This document shows positions 25,377 to 34,344 of a DNA stretch of 64,000 nt, piece by piece. How positions within the stretch are numbered: position 1 is the first letter of the stretch; every line of letters begins with the position of its first letter. Both the position numbers and the translations under genes were made by a program. The DNA is from Microglena sp. YARC. Lineage: Eukaryota; Chlorophyta; Chlorophyceae; Chlamydomonadales; Chlamydomonadaceae. Under the pieces are notes generated by a model that ran no database searches, was not told where the DNA came from, and saw nothing but the letters and a program-made list of their open reading frames with translations. The stretch spans positions 36,942,605 through 37,006,604 of the forward strand of contig CM039462.1 of NCBI GenBank assembly GCA_022414725.1, read 5' to 3'.

Positions 25377-25996
25377 ACAAAGGAACAGAAAACAAATACT
25401 AACACCTAACACAAAAGATCTTGCACATATGGTCTTCTGGATCTCCTAGTCAGGCTAAACACACGAGCACAATCTGCAACAAGTTCTATTCAGCGTCGTC
25501 TGCGACGCTAAAAAATGGCGGAGAGTGATCGCGAGGGAGCGACAGGTGGCAACGGAAGCGAGTTAGTTACGAGGCCTTTGGCTGACGTGTCGGGCTTCAT
25601 CGCGGTCAGACGGATGGATGGATGGATGGATGGATGGATGGATGGATGGAATGGATGGATGGATGACGGACGGACGATGATGGATGGATGGATGGATGGA
25701 TGGATGGATGGATGGATGGACGAACGGACAAATGGGTATCACTGGGGGCTCCGCCCCCCAGAAGGGGGGCCCCGCCCAAAAACACACATATACAAACATC
25801 TCCTTATCAGGCTAAACAAACACAAACACCACGTAAACACAAAAACGCATGCATAAAAACACATAAATTCACACACATACACAGAAGCGCTCACCCAAAT
25901 GGTCTTCTGGATCCACCACACGATTTCCTTATCAGGCAATGCTCGCATGATGTCGATGTACGGATCGCCATTGAAGGCTGAGCTGGCAAATTGCCC
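2743..25996 (-). CDS. Multi-exon gene for an unnamed protein with a DnaJ-like CxxCxGxG zinc motif (5' end not found)
   Basis: I could chain ten exons on the minus strand with GT-AG borders and compatible phases: 25996-25895, 23679-23553, 21099-20927, 19357-19138, 15913-15768, 13053-12791, 10337-10181, 7212-6975, 4836-4731 and 2870-2743. Together they give about 550 residues ending in TGA, with AATAAA 31 nt further on. The exons carry WWIQKTIW, then [11 protein letters not shown] and [13 protein letters not shown] (a CxxCxGxG zinc finger as in DnaJ, BSD2 or ORANGE-type proteins), then ECQHCGDY, an acidic stretch, VACPACDAH, and a low-complexity C-terminus. The zinc motif suggests a thiol or zinc chaperone-like role, but I do not recognise the family. 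Exons 2, 5 and 6 contain small indels in the copies that look most complete. The start codon was not found; it may lie beyond 26 kb. Confidence is high that this was a gene and moderate that it is intact. Confidence 0.72.
2871..4730. repeat. GGT/GTT-rich intron with copies of exon 9 and of the exon 10 acceptor
   Basis: (GGTGTT)n and (GGTGGT)n DNA carries three near-complete exon-9 copies at about 310-330-bp spacing, plus repeated acceptor junctions of exon 10. The T/G-rich plus strand means the transcript is A/C-rich. Confidence 0.75.
3226..3519 (-). mobile_element. tRNA-derived SINE-like unit in an inverted/direct triplicate
   Basis: A segment of about 43 bp starting TGTCAGGAACTGCTAGGC occurs three times: plus at 3226-3268, inverted at 3271-3313 (a hairpin with a 2-nt spacer and one mismatch) and plus again at 3469-3510. 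On the minus strand, TAGCCTAGCAG (3486-3476) matches a Pol III A box, and GGTTCGAATCC (3442-3432) is a perfect B box about 31 nt later, as in tRNA-derived SINE heads. It lies inside the last intron of the zinc-motif gene. Confidence 0.6.
4731..4836 (-). CDS. Exon 9 of the zinc-motif gene
   Basis: After acceptor CCTCAG it reads [18 protein letters not shown] then [17 protein letters not shown], with donor CTAG|GTAAGC in phase 1. Three near-complete copies with the same donor context follow downstream at about 4,388-4,478, 4,078-4,165 and 3,762-3,850, with diverging residues such as C for A. Confidence 0.66.
4837..6510. repeat. Intron between exons 8 and 9: exon 9 head copies and GTTTGG repeats
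   Basis: Head copies of exon 9 (GTTTGCCTGAGG) lie at about 5,087, 5,258 and 5,488. From 5.5 to 6.5 kb an 80-90-bp unit ending GGGTTTGGAAGTTTGGACA repeats about eight times, with a TGTATTTGTATGCATT microsatellite at 5,750-5,870. Confidence 0.7.
6975..7212 (-). CDS. Exon 8 of the zinc-motif gene
   Basis: It reads [71 protein letters not shown] and AKGRKTHA, then donor GCG|GTAAGG. The 238 nt are fully open and phase-compatible. Eleven degenerate head copies lie at 7.28-9.3 kb and five tail copies at 6.5-6.9 kb. Confidence 0.7.
7213..10180. repeat. Intron between exons 7 and 8: poly-G, GT tracts and exon-edge copies
   Basis: Eleven degenerate copies of the exon 8 5' edge (TCCAAACCAACCTCCCTCGT core) occur every 150-280 bp up to about 9.1 kb. 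A copy of its [10 protein letters not shown] part lies at 9,230-9,300. Tail copies of exon 7 (GTCCCACAAGCCA core) follow at about 9,410, 9,570, 9,755 and 9,940. Spacers are G homopolymers of up to about 30 bases and (GT)n. Confidence 0.75.
10181..10337 (-). CDS. Exon 7 of the zinc-motif gene
   Basis: After CTGCAG it reads [35 protein letters not shown] and [17 protein letters not shown]. It enters in phase 1 and leaves in phase 2 at AA|GTGAGT, fitting both neighbours. The 157-nt frame is fully open. It is one of the best preserved exons. Confidence 0.7.
10338..12790. repeat. Intron between exons 6 and 7: two exon-edge arrays
   Basis: At 10,338-10,700 a roughly 110-bp unit (CATGTCTGGCAGAAGTACAG) holds copies of the exon 7 acceptor. 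From 10,960 to 12,610 about 12 copies of the exon 6 3' edge (minus-strand reading FWLKTLN...[11 protein letters not shown]) alternate with CACACA and CCCCACC tracts, including a 37-base poly-C at about 12,712. Confidence 0.75.
12791..13053 (-). CDS. Exon 6: second CxxC motif and WLKTLNN segment
   Basis: It begins with [13 protein letters not shown] after CCCAG. It later reads [32 protein letters not shown] and [16 protein letters not shown], ending GGAGCAG|GTGAGT in phase 1. An (A)9 insertion and another indel at about 12,985-13,015 disturb the frame in this copy. Copies at 13.2-14.05 kb supply the undisturbed sequence. About 12 further 3'-edge copies span 10.96-12.6 kb. Confidence 0.58.
13054..15767. 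repeat. Intron between exons 5 and 6: two exon-edge arrays
   Basis: 13.05-14.25 kb holds copies of the exon 6 5' edge (minus [10 protein letters not shown] and [10 protein letters not shown]) in GGTGTT-rich DNA. 14.4-15.75 kb holds about seven copies of the exon 5 3' edge (minus [17 protein letters not shown] with GAG|GTAGG) separated by TGTGTG. Confidence 0.72.
15768..15913 (-). CDS. Exon 5 of the zinc-motif gene
   Basis: It reads [36 protein letters not shown] and [10 protein letters not shown]. This most complete copy has an extra A near its 3' end (TTCAACAAATGAAG|GTAGG, where other copies have TTCAACAACGAG|GTAGG). That either breaks the frame or means another copy is the one used. About ten head copies lie at 15.9-18.9 kb and about seven tail copies at 14.4-15.75 kb. 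Confidence 0.62.
15914..18890. repeat. Array of exon 5 5'-edge copies
   Basis: A unit of 200-330 bp containing minus-strand [15 protein letters not shown] plus a GGT-rich spacer occurs at least ten times (about 15.9, 16.2, 16.4, 16.6, 16.85, 17.05, 17.2, 17.4, 17.8, 18.05, 18.2 and 18.87 kb). A nearly pure (TGG)n tract lies at 18,295-18,550. Confidence 0.78.
19138..19357 (-). CDS. Exon 4: acidic segment
   Basis: After acceptor TATAG it reads [49 protein letters not shown] and [14 protein letters not shown], then donor AAG|GTAGG. The incoming phase (one base completing Arg) and the outgoing phase 0 both match the neighbours. The segment is acidic and probably helical. Partial copies lie at 19,440-19,930 (5' edge) and about 18,890-18,965 (3' edge). 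Confidence 0.7.
20095..20690. repeat. 28-bp array built on the exon 3 donor site, with TA microsatellites
   Basis: Unit CCTGCGATCATAGTAGCCCA plus 8 bases, in three clusters (20,105-20,235; 20,300-20,370; 20,590-20,675). Each unit repeats the exon 3 end and its GCAG|GTATGATC donor. The clusters are joined by AAGCTTGGAGTCCCAGTCCG-like exon 3 sequence and (TA)n tracts, the longest at about 20,407-20,466. Confidence 0.8.
20927..21099 (-). CDS. Exon 3 of the zinc-motif gene
   Basis: The acceptor TTTCAG precedes [17 protein letters not shown]. The exon continues with [31 protein letters not shown] and AYYDRR, then donor AG|GTAAGA in phase 2, which fits exon 4 exactly. It contains a third CxxC pair. 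Copies of its 3' edge form a 28-bp array downstream; copies of its 5' edge fill 21.1-23.0 kb upstream. Confidence 0.7.
21100..23010. repeat. Array of exon 3 5'-edge copies
   Basis: At least 12 units of 150-240 bp carry minus-strand [12 protein letters not shown] and MATMDTKEC, each ending in a GTTAGCCTG-type acceptor. They decay towards 22-23 kb. Short inserts such as CATGGTTAAATTCATGGTTC separate the copies. Confidence 0.78.
23553..23679 (-). CDS. Exon 2: CxxCxGxG zinc-finger exon
   Basis: It reads [18 protein letters not shown] then [13 protein letters not shown], ending CAG|GTAAGG. Two CxxC pairs with Gly-rich spacing are typical of DnaJ-type zinc fingers. The exon is 127 nt, which breaks the phase. 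Comparison with the copy at 24,100-24,170 suggests an indel around 23,645-23,660. Tail copies lie at 23,090-23,480 and head copies at about 23,880, 24,150, 24,490 and 25,100. Confidence 0.6.
23690..25110. repeat. Exon 2 5'-edge copies, (GGAT)n tracts and a 62-bp minisatellite
   Basis: Exon 2 head copies (AATGGTGAAGCCTTGT core) lie at about 23,673, 23,873, 24,143, 24,486 and 25,105. (GATG)n tracts run at 24,035-24,105 and 24,282-24,462. A 62-bp unit (TGGTTGGTGGGCTGGGCAGG core) repeats about nine times at 24,540-25,085. Confidence 0.8.
25515..25619 (+). CDS. Short ORF start, [14 protein letters not shown]..., running into a GATG repeat
   Basis: AAAAATGGCGG gives a good eukaryotic start context. 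The ORF is open for about 35 non-repetitive codons before entering a (GATG)n tract at about 25,612 that encodes Met-Asp-Gly-Trp. A 7-bp hairpin (AGCGTCG, TCTG, CGACGCT) lies just upstream at about 25,493-25,510. It could be a first exon on the plus strand or chance. No donor site was identified. Confidence 0.2.
25895..25996 (-). CDS. Exon 1 (first visible) of the zinc-motif gene
   Basis: The acceptor GCAG and donor TGG|GTGAGC bound 34 codons, including [17 protein letters not shown] and [11 protein letters not shown]. At least six copies of its 5' half lie at 26,000-26,870, just upstream on the minus strand. A copy of its 3' end lies at about 25,428-25,450. Confidence 0.65.
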
Positions 25997-26870
25997 CTGC
26001 GGTACAGACAAAGTACATTTTGATGTAGGGAACGCCATTGAAGTCTGAGCTGGCAAATTGCCTCTGCAGTACAGACAGAGTACATTATGAAGTAGGGGTC
26101 GCCATTGAAGGCTGAGCTGGCAAATTGCCCCTGCGGTACAGACAAAGTACATTTTGATGTAGGGGTCACCATTGAAGGCTGAGCTAGCAAATTGCCCCTG
26201 CGGTACAGACAAAGTACATTTTGATGTAGGGAACGCCATTGAAGTCTGAGCTGGCAAATTGCCTCTGCAGTACAGACACAGTACATTATGAAGTAGGGGT
26301 CACCATTGAAGGCTGAGCTGGCAAATTGCCCCTGCGGTATAGACGAAGTACATTTTGAGGTAGGGATCGCCATTGAAGGCTGAGCTGGCGAATTGCCCCT
26401 GTGTGTGATGTTTGTGTGAGTGTGAGTGTGAGTGTGGGTGTTCTGGTGGGTGGGTGGTGGGTGGGGAGGGGGACATGTGGGTGTCATACAAACACACACA
26501 CATGAGCTGGCAAATTGCCCCTGTGTGTGTGTATGTCTGTCTGTGTGTGTCGGTGGGTATGTGGGTGTCATACAAACACACACACATGAGCTGGCAAATT
26601 GCCCCTGTGTGTGTGTATGTCTGTCTGTGTGTGTCGGTGGGTATGTGGGTGTCATACAAACACACACACATGAGCTGGCAAATTGCCCCTATGTGTGTGT
26701 ATGTCTGTCTGTGTGTGTCGGTGGGTATGTGGGTGTCATACAAACATATAAACACACGCACATGAGCTGGCGGATTGCCCCTGCGTGTGTGGGTGGGCGT
26801 GTGTGGGTATGTGCGTGTGTGTGTGGGCGTGTATTGCCCCTGCAGTGCAAACAAGGTACATTGTGATTCA
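25996..26870. repeat. Array of exon 1 5'-edge copies
   Basis: Six 67-69-bp units (minus [12 protein letters not shown] plus ACCGCAG acceptor) at 26.0-26.4 kb, then four roughly 87-bp units that retain only GAGCTGGCAAATTGCCCCTG joined to GTGTGT and CACACA. Three further short copies (ATGGATCTCCAT) lie at 26,885-27,010. Confidence 0.8.
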
Positions 26871-27619
26871 CATTAAATACAACATATATGGATCTCCATC
26901 ATTTCACATTAAATACAACATATATGGATCTCCATCATTTCACAGTAAATACAACGTGCATGGATCTCCAAAATTTGCATATTAAATACAACGTACATGG
27001 ATCTCCATCTCTTTCATTAATTATAACTTTCATTTATGATCACTTTCATTTATTATCAATTGTATATATGTATTTGTTCTGCGCAACGCAACAGCCCCTA
27101 CATACGAGCGGCTGCTCTTGAACTGCTACACAGCCCTGTGTACACACACACACGAACACACACGCACACAAACACACACACATTCACACATTGACATAAA
27201 ACAGCATGAACCCACAGCCACACTCACAGATACATGTATAAGCGGCTACACGTGTCCTACAACACAGCTTATGCACACACACGCACACAAACACGCACAC
27301 ATTCACACATTGACACAAAACAGCATGAACCCACAGCCACACTCACAGATACATTTATAAGCGGCTACACGTGTCCTACAACACAGCTTATGCACACACA
27401 CACAAACAAACATTCACACATAGACACACAACAGTATGTACACACAGTCAGACACACAGATACATTCACACACATACACATACCTACAACACAGCCTGTG
27501 CACACACACACACACACCAAACACACACATACAAACATTCACACATTGACACACAAAAGTATGAACCCACAGCTAAACACACAGATACATTCATAAGCGG
27601 CTATACATGTCCTACAACA

Positions 27620-28220
27620 CGACCCTGTGCATACACACAAACCCTGTGCATACAACACGACCCTGTGCATACACACAAACCCTGTGCATACAACACGACC
27701 CTGTGCATACACACAAACCCTGTGCATACAACACGACCCTGTGCATACACACAAACCCTGTGCATACAACACGACCCTGTGCATACACACAAACCCTGTG
27801 CATACAACACGACCCTGTGCATACACACAAACCCTGTGCATACAACACGACCCTGTGCATACACACAAACCCTGTGCATACAACACGACCCTGTGCATAC
27901 ACACAAACCCTGTGCATACAACACGACCCTGTGCATACACACAAACCCTATGCATACAACACGACCCTGTGCATACACACCAAACCCTGTGCATACACAA
28001 CGACCCTGTGCATACACAAAACCCTGGTGCATACACACCACCCTGTGCATACACACAAACCCTGTGCATACAACACGACCCTGTGCATACACACAAACCC
28101 TGTGCATACAACACGACCCTGTGCATACACACAAACCCTGTGCATACAACACGACCCTGTGCATACACACAAACCACTGTGCATACAACACGACCCGCGC
28201 CATACAACACGACCCTGTGC
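27620..28220. repeat. 38-bp minisatellite, about 15 copies
   Basis: Unit CCCTGTGCATACACACAAA followed by CCCTGTGCATACAACACGA. Copies up to about 27,950 are nearly identical. 38 is not a multiple of 3 and the unit lacks stops, so all three plus frames stay open. Confidence 0.9.
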
Positions 28221-28326
28221 ATACACACAAACATACATTCACGTACAGACACACAACAGCATGAGCCCACAATCACACACACAAATACATTCACAAGCGG
28301 CTAGGCTGACCTACAACACAGCCTGT

Positions 28327-28363
<37 letters not shown>

Positions 28364-28760
28364 TCACACAGTGACACACAACAGCATGAGCCCACAGCCA
28401 CACTCACAGATAAATTCATAAGCGGCTACACATGTCTACAAACAAGCTTATGCACACACACAAACACACAAACATTAACACAATTACACACAACAGTATG
28501 TACACACATTCACACATACATACACATACATACAACACAGCCTGCACACACACACACACACACCACAATATAACATAAACACACATACACATTTCACACA
28601 TACATACATATACATACAACACAGCCTGTGCACACACACACATACACATACACATACACATATACACATAAACACACATACACATACACATTCACACATA
28701 CATACATATACATACAACACAGCCTGTGCACACACACACACATACACATACACATTAAAC

Positions 28761-28793
<33 letters not shown>

Positions 28794-28925
28794 TACACAT
28801 ACCTACAACACAGCATGTGCACACACACACATACACATACACATACCTACAACACAGCATGTGCACACACACACACACACACATACACACACCATACACC
28901 ACACATACACACAGCCTGTGCACAC

Positions 28926-28974
<49 letters not shown>

Positions 28975-29204
28975 TACCTACAACACAGCATGTGCACACA
29001 CACACACACACATACACATACATACACCACAGCCTGTGCACACATACACATACACATACCTACAATACAGCATGTGCACACACACACATACACATACATA
29101 CACCACAGCCTGTGCGAACACACAAAAACACACATACACATTCACATAAACATACACAAACACATACCTACAACACAGCATGTGCACACACACATATAGA
29201 CATA

Positions 29205-29895
29205 CACACACAGACGCACACAAGCATTCACACATTGACACACAACAGCATGAGCCCACAGCCATACACACACAGACGCACACAAGCATTCAACACATTG
29301 ACACAGCAGCATGAGCCCACAGCCATACACACACAGACGCACACAAGCATTCACACATCGACACACAGCAGCATGAGCCCACAGCCATACACACACAGAC
29401 GCACACAAGCATTCACACATTGACACACAGCAGCATGAGCCCACAGCCATACACACACAGACGCACACAAGCATTCACACATTGACACACAACAGCATGA
29501 GCCCACAGCCATACACACACAGACGCACACAAGCATTCACACATTGAACACACAACAGCATGAGCCACAGCCATACACACACAGACGCACACAAGCATTC
29601 ACACATTGACACGCAGCAGCATGAGCCCACAGCCATACACACACAGACGCACACAAGCATTCACACATTGACACACAACAGCATGAGCCCACAGCCATAC
29701 ACACACAGACGCACACAAGCATTCACACATTGACACACAGCAGCATGAGCCCACAGCCATACACACACAGACGCACACAAGCATTCACACATTGACACAC
29801 AACAGCATGAGCCCACAGCCATACACACACAGACGCACACAAGCATTCACACATTGACACACAACAGCATGAGCCCACAGCCATACACACACAGA
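29205..29895. repeat. 62-bp minisatellite, about 11 copies
   Basis: Unit containing CATGAGCCCACAGCCATACA and CAGACGCACACAAGCATTCA, repeated with very few differences. Confidence 0.9.
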
Positions 29896-31973
29896 TGCAT
29901 TAATAAGCGGCTACACGTGTCCTTCAACACAGCCTGTTCTCACATACACACACATACCTACAAAACAGCATGAGCACACACACACAGCATTCTGCCCCTG
30001 CAATGCAACACAGCATAGTGTACACACATACACACAATCCACACACATATACATAAGTGGCTACACGCGTCAAACACCACAGGCATATGCACACACAAAC
30101 ATACACACACTCACAAACACACACACAACCAGCTGCCCCTGCACTGCAACACAGCCTTGTGCACACACATACACACACACATATACACACACATATACAT
30201 AAGTGGCTACACGTACCATACAACACAGGCATGTGCACACACACACATACGTACACAACCAGCTGCCCATGCACTGCAACACAGCCTAGTGCACACACAT
30301 CCACACACAAATAAATAAGTGGCTACACATGTCATGCAACACAGGCCTCTGCACACGCACACATACACACACTCACAAACACACACACAAACACACATGC
30401 ACATACACAAACACACAGCTGTCCCTGTACTGCAACACAGCCTTGTGCACACACATCCACACACATATACATAAGTGGCTACACATGCCAAACAACACAG
30501 GCCTCTGCGCACACACACTAAAACATACATGCACTCACAAACACACACACAGGTAGCTTCCCTTGTACTACAACATAGCCTTGTGCACACACATACCAAC
30601 ACATAAACATAATTTGCTACACGTGTCATACAGCACAGCCATGTGCACACACACAAACACAAACACCCACACGTACAAACACACACACACACAAACAAAC
30701 ACACATGCACATACACAAACACACACACAAACACACACACGTACAAACACACACACACAAACAAACACACGTGCACATACACAAACACACACACAACCAG
30801 CTGCCCCTGTACTACAACATGGCCTTGTGAACACACATACCCACACATACACATAATTCGCTACACGTGTCATTCAACACAGGCATCTGCACACACACAC
30901 ACACACAAAAACACACACAAACACACACACAAACACACACACAAACACACAAACAAACACGTGCACATACACAAACACACACACAACCAGCTGCCCCTGT
31001 ACTGCAACATAGCCTTGTGCGCACACATACACACACATAAATACAATTTTCTACACATGTCATTCAACACAGGCCTCTGCACACACACACACACAAACAC
31101 ACACAAACACACACACAAACAAACACACATGCACATGCAAAAACACACATATATACAGCTGCCCCTGTACTGCAAAGTAGCCTTGTGAACACACACAAAC
31201 ACACACAAACATTCATACACATTCACACACACACACACGTACATGCACACACACACATATTTGCACACACACAAACATTCACACACATCCACACTTGCAT
31301 GCACACGCACTTTCACACAGACAAACACACACATTTGCACACATACACACACGCAGTCAAAGACAGTTACACACACAAACATCCACACATACAAACACAC
31401 TCAGACACTCACGCATGCACACACACACAAACAACTGGATGCACCTGCACTGCCACACAGCCCTGCGCGTATTATATGCACACACCAGGCCATCGATGCA
31501 CTACAAGACAATCCCAGGCACACATACACACACACTCACACATGCACTGCCACATAGCCCTGCGCGTATTATATACACACACCATGCAATACATGCACTA
31601 CATGACAACCACATGCACACATACACACACACCCAGACATTCACACACGCACACACAAGTGGCTACATATGCACTGCCACACAGCCCTGTTTACGTACAC
31701 AGATACACACACACTTGGACATCCATATAATACAACCCCATGCACACACTAACACACTCAGACACACCATCACCACACAAACACACACAACTGGCTATCC
31801 AACTGCAGCACAACCCACCCACTACCACTTCAGCATGTTCTGCAACACCACATAAAACCAATACCAAGTGCCCCAGACCCCAACCCCAATCACGCACACA
31901 CCCCCCACACACACCACCACCACTAGGCTGGTAGGCCACCCCAGACTGTATAACACACTTGCATCAGACCTAC

Positions 31974-32050
31974 CATGGTAGCCCGTTTTTAGCTTGGCAA
32001 AATTCTGGTGCCTCGTAAGATGTTTGCGCGTACCAGGGGGAAGAGCAGTG
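31974..32050 (-). CDS. Possible exon (HLTRHQNFAKLKTGYHG), unassigned
   Basis: The minus strand reads RKHLTRHQNFAKLKTGYHG up to a donor-like CATG|GTAGGT. Base composition is unlike the surrounding CA repeat. It could be an upstream exon of the zinc-motif gene, but the phase does not join directly to the exon at 25,996. Confidence 0.22.
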
Positions 32051-32579
32051 AGCAAAGAGGCGGCCTACGCTGACGAGCTTCAGCTAGCGATTTCAATGAA
32101 AGGGTGGTAGAAGCAAAGAGGACGGCAGAACTATAATCTTAAACAATAGTGGTGTAATAAGTAGCTTAATCGGAAGCGTTGCCAGCAGGAAATACTAGCA
32201 CAAGAGTTTCGCACTCCAATCGGCAGCAAAAAAAATCGTTGCGCGGCAGAAAGCTTCGATGGATGAAGTATTTCAATCGACAATTCAATCGATTGTCCGT
32301 CGGCAATCGTAGCGGTCTCAGCGCTTGGTTGGCGACATGGTGCACTTGGTGATGATTGCGGATAAAGCAGGCAATACAGATGTATTGGGGGGGGCGGTCG
32401 ACAGTCTGGCAGTGTGGCAGCGTGGCAGCGTGGCAGTGGCACGCCAGTGGGACCAAGGCTTGGTCCCACCGAACTGCCACAGCGTTAGACAGGACGCTGC
32501 GTCCTCAGTCGTCGAAGGAACGTCGAAGGGTCCGTCGCGTCGCAGACGCAGCTTCAGTAGGTTGGTTACGTCTCACTTG

Positions 32580-32690
32580 GATACCATGCGTCCCATTCCG
32601 TCTTATTGCGTCCCATTCTGTCCCATTCTGTCCCATTGCGTCCTTCTGCGTCCCACTGCGTCTCACTGCGTCCCATGCCCTGCCAGAGTG
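32580..32690 (+). repeat. 10-bp GCGTCCCATT repeat
   Basis: About ten variants of GCGTCCCACT or CTGTCCCATT in tandem. Nothing else with a gene signature is visible between 31.8 and 33.3 kb. Confidence 0.7.
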
Positions 32691-33299
32691 TCTCTGAGCC
32701 ACCTCGTTTTAAGTACAAACGTTTTTGGCCTAAAATTGCAAATGCTCCGAGCCTCCAGGTCGGTTCTTTGCCAGGCCTGCTGCTGCCCCCGCTAACATTA
32801 TAAGCATGGATGGTGCAGAGCTGTCAAAGTTCAGGGTAGGCCTAATCATGCCATGGTGGGTTTCGTTGCTATGGCCCCCATCATTGATAGTGGGGGATTT
32901 AAAGACCTAGTAAGTAGTTGTTGTTGTTTTTTATTTTGGGGGGTATGATCGGTGTAACACATCTAATTCGTTAAAGCCGGTGAAAGGAACAATTGAGAGA
33001 GAGAAAGATGGAGAGTTGATGAGACGTTGTGTTCAGGGTACCTTCCATTGACCAAATTGGCCAGCACTTCAGCGCACTTGAAAGAATAAAACTGTGCTTT
33101 GTAATGCAAAAAGCGCAAAAATTTCTTGCTGCGCCCACAGGGGGTTGCAAACATTTGCGCGAAACTAACAGTGGGGCTCAAAAAGGTAACCGAGTTCAAG
33201 TTCATTTGTAACATAAAGTAAGGTAACCAATGTGCACCGAGGTCGGTGCGCCTGGCAACTTTTGGGCCCCATTGAATTTTGCTGATAAAATTATAGACA

Positions 33300-34250
33300 C
33301 TTCTACCCTATATTCAGCATGACATACCGCTTTGCAAGTGCAGTTCTTGAATATATGAAGGAATTGGACCGTTTTTGCACGATTACATTTTCTTGTAAAT
33401 TATTTTTACTGCCGAAGACGGTGAGCGGCAATATTTCTGATTTGTTTACACGGCATGAATGCATGATCAACCGCTTCGCATTTGCAGTTTTGGCTTCAAG
33501 ACCTGGGCCTGTGGCATTTTGTGCGACTTGTGTGCACAACATTGTCTCGCTACATAGCATGCACCGAATATCAGAGAAGATGATAATCAGGACGGGTTCA
33601 TTTGAGATTATTTATGGTAGATGGGAAAGAAGAAGCAATTGCAAGGGACACTTGTTACAACCTTTTACAAATGCATTTTTCTGCCAAAGACGTCGAGCAG
33701 CCAAATTGCTGGCTGAACCCATCTAACCAAGTTCAAGTTCCAAATGACATGGGCAAGTATTAAGACTGCCTTACCCGCTTAGTGTGCTCCCTGGTTTCCG
33801 TGGGTGTCGCACAGGGGGACTTCGAAATGGCAGACGGTGACCTGCCCAGAGTTGGCCGAAGAAATGCTGGCTAAAGCTATGTAACCAAGGTCAAGTTTGT
33901 TGAAGAACCATGTAACATGTCAAATTCAAAAATCAGATTTCAAATGATCTGGCACAAGCTCAAGAGGACAGTAATGCCTACAGCCAATACCACAATTATT
34001 TCCAAGGGATGACAAAATATAGAAATAAGAAGAAAAATAATCCAAGGGCTATTCAAGGGCAACCAATAAATGTAGCAGCACACGATGCAATCAAAGGGCT
34101 GGACATGTAATTTAACTATCTCCACCTGCGCGATTGCATTCTGTGCTCACGACTGTAATAGTGTTTATACTCCCAATGTTTAATCTGCCGACGGGCGGTG
34201 AGCAGCCTCAAGGCTGATATACCATGTAATAAAAAACAAGGGCTACCAAT
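33300..34250. repeat. Degenerate dispersed-repeat cluster
   Basis: Paired related segments occur (GACATACCGCTTTGCAAGTG and GATCAACCGCTTCGCATTTG; CTGCCGAAGACGGTGAGC and CTGCCAAAGACGTCGAGC). CCGTGGGTGTCGCACAGGGG at about 33,795 matches 1,050. The 135-codon ORF at 33,319-33,726 spans two such copies, so I do not call it a gene. Confidence 0.5.
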
Positions 34251-34344
34251 GGTCGTCACCATCCAAGGCAGGGTCGACGCTATAATCATCGTCTAGTGTT
34301 CCATGTCATAATCATCGTTGGGTTTGTCTCTTGCTAGTGTCCAT

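Larger units (their letters stand above)
27125..31760. repeat. 4.6-kb CA-rich region
   Basis: The plus strand is dominated by ACACAC, with two recurrent non-CA segments: GCGGCTACACGTGTCCTACA and CAGCTGCCCCTGTACTGCAA. Open frames here read only HTHTHT or VCVCVC. No gene is supported. Confidence 0.8.

Noticed and set aside
25740..25790. GC-rich inverted repeat (CCCCCCAGAAGGGGGG) as a terminator-like hairpin
   Set aside because: Intrinsic terminators are not expected in a eukaryotic nuclear locus, and no gene ends there.
27539..30900. ORFs reading HTHTHT, VCVCVC or MHRVVLYAQG repeats
   Set aside because: They are translations of CA-rich and 38-bp or 62-bp satellites, open in several frames on both strands.
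33303..33726. Overlapping 135-codon plus-strand and 85-codon minus-strand ORFs
   Set aside because: The region consists of two diverged copies of a non-coding repeat, and neither frame shows a motif.
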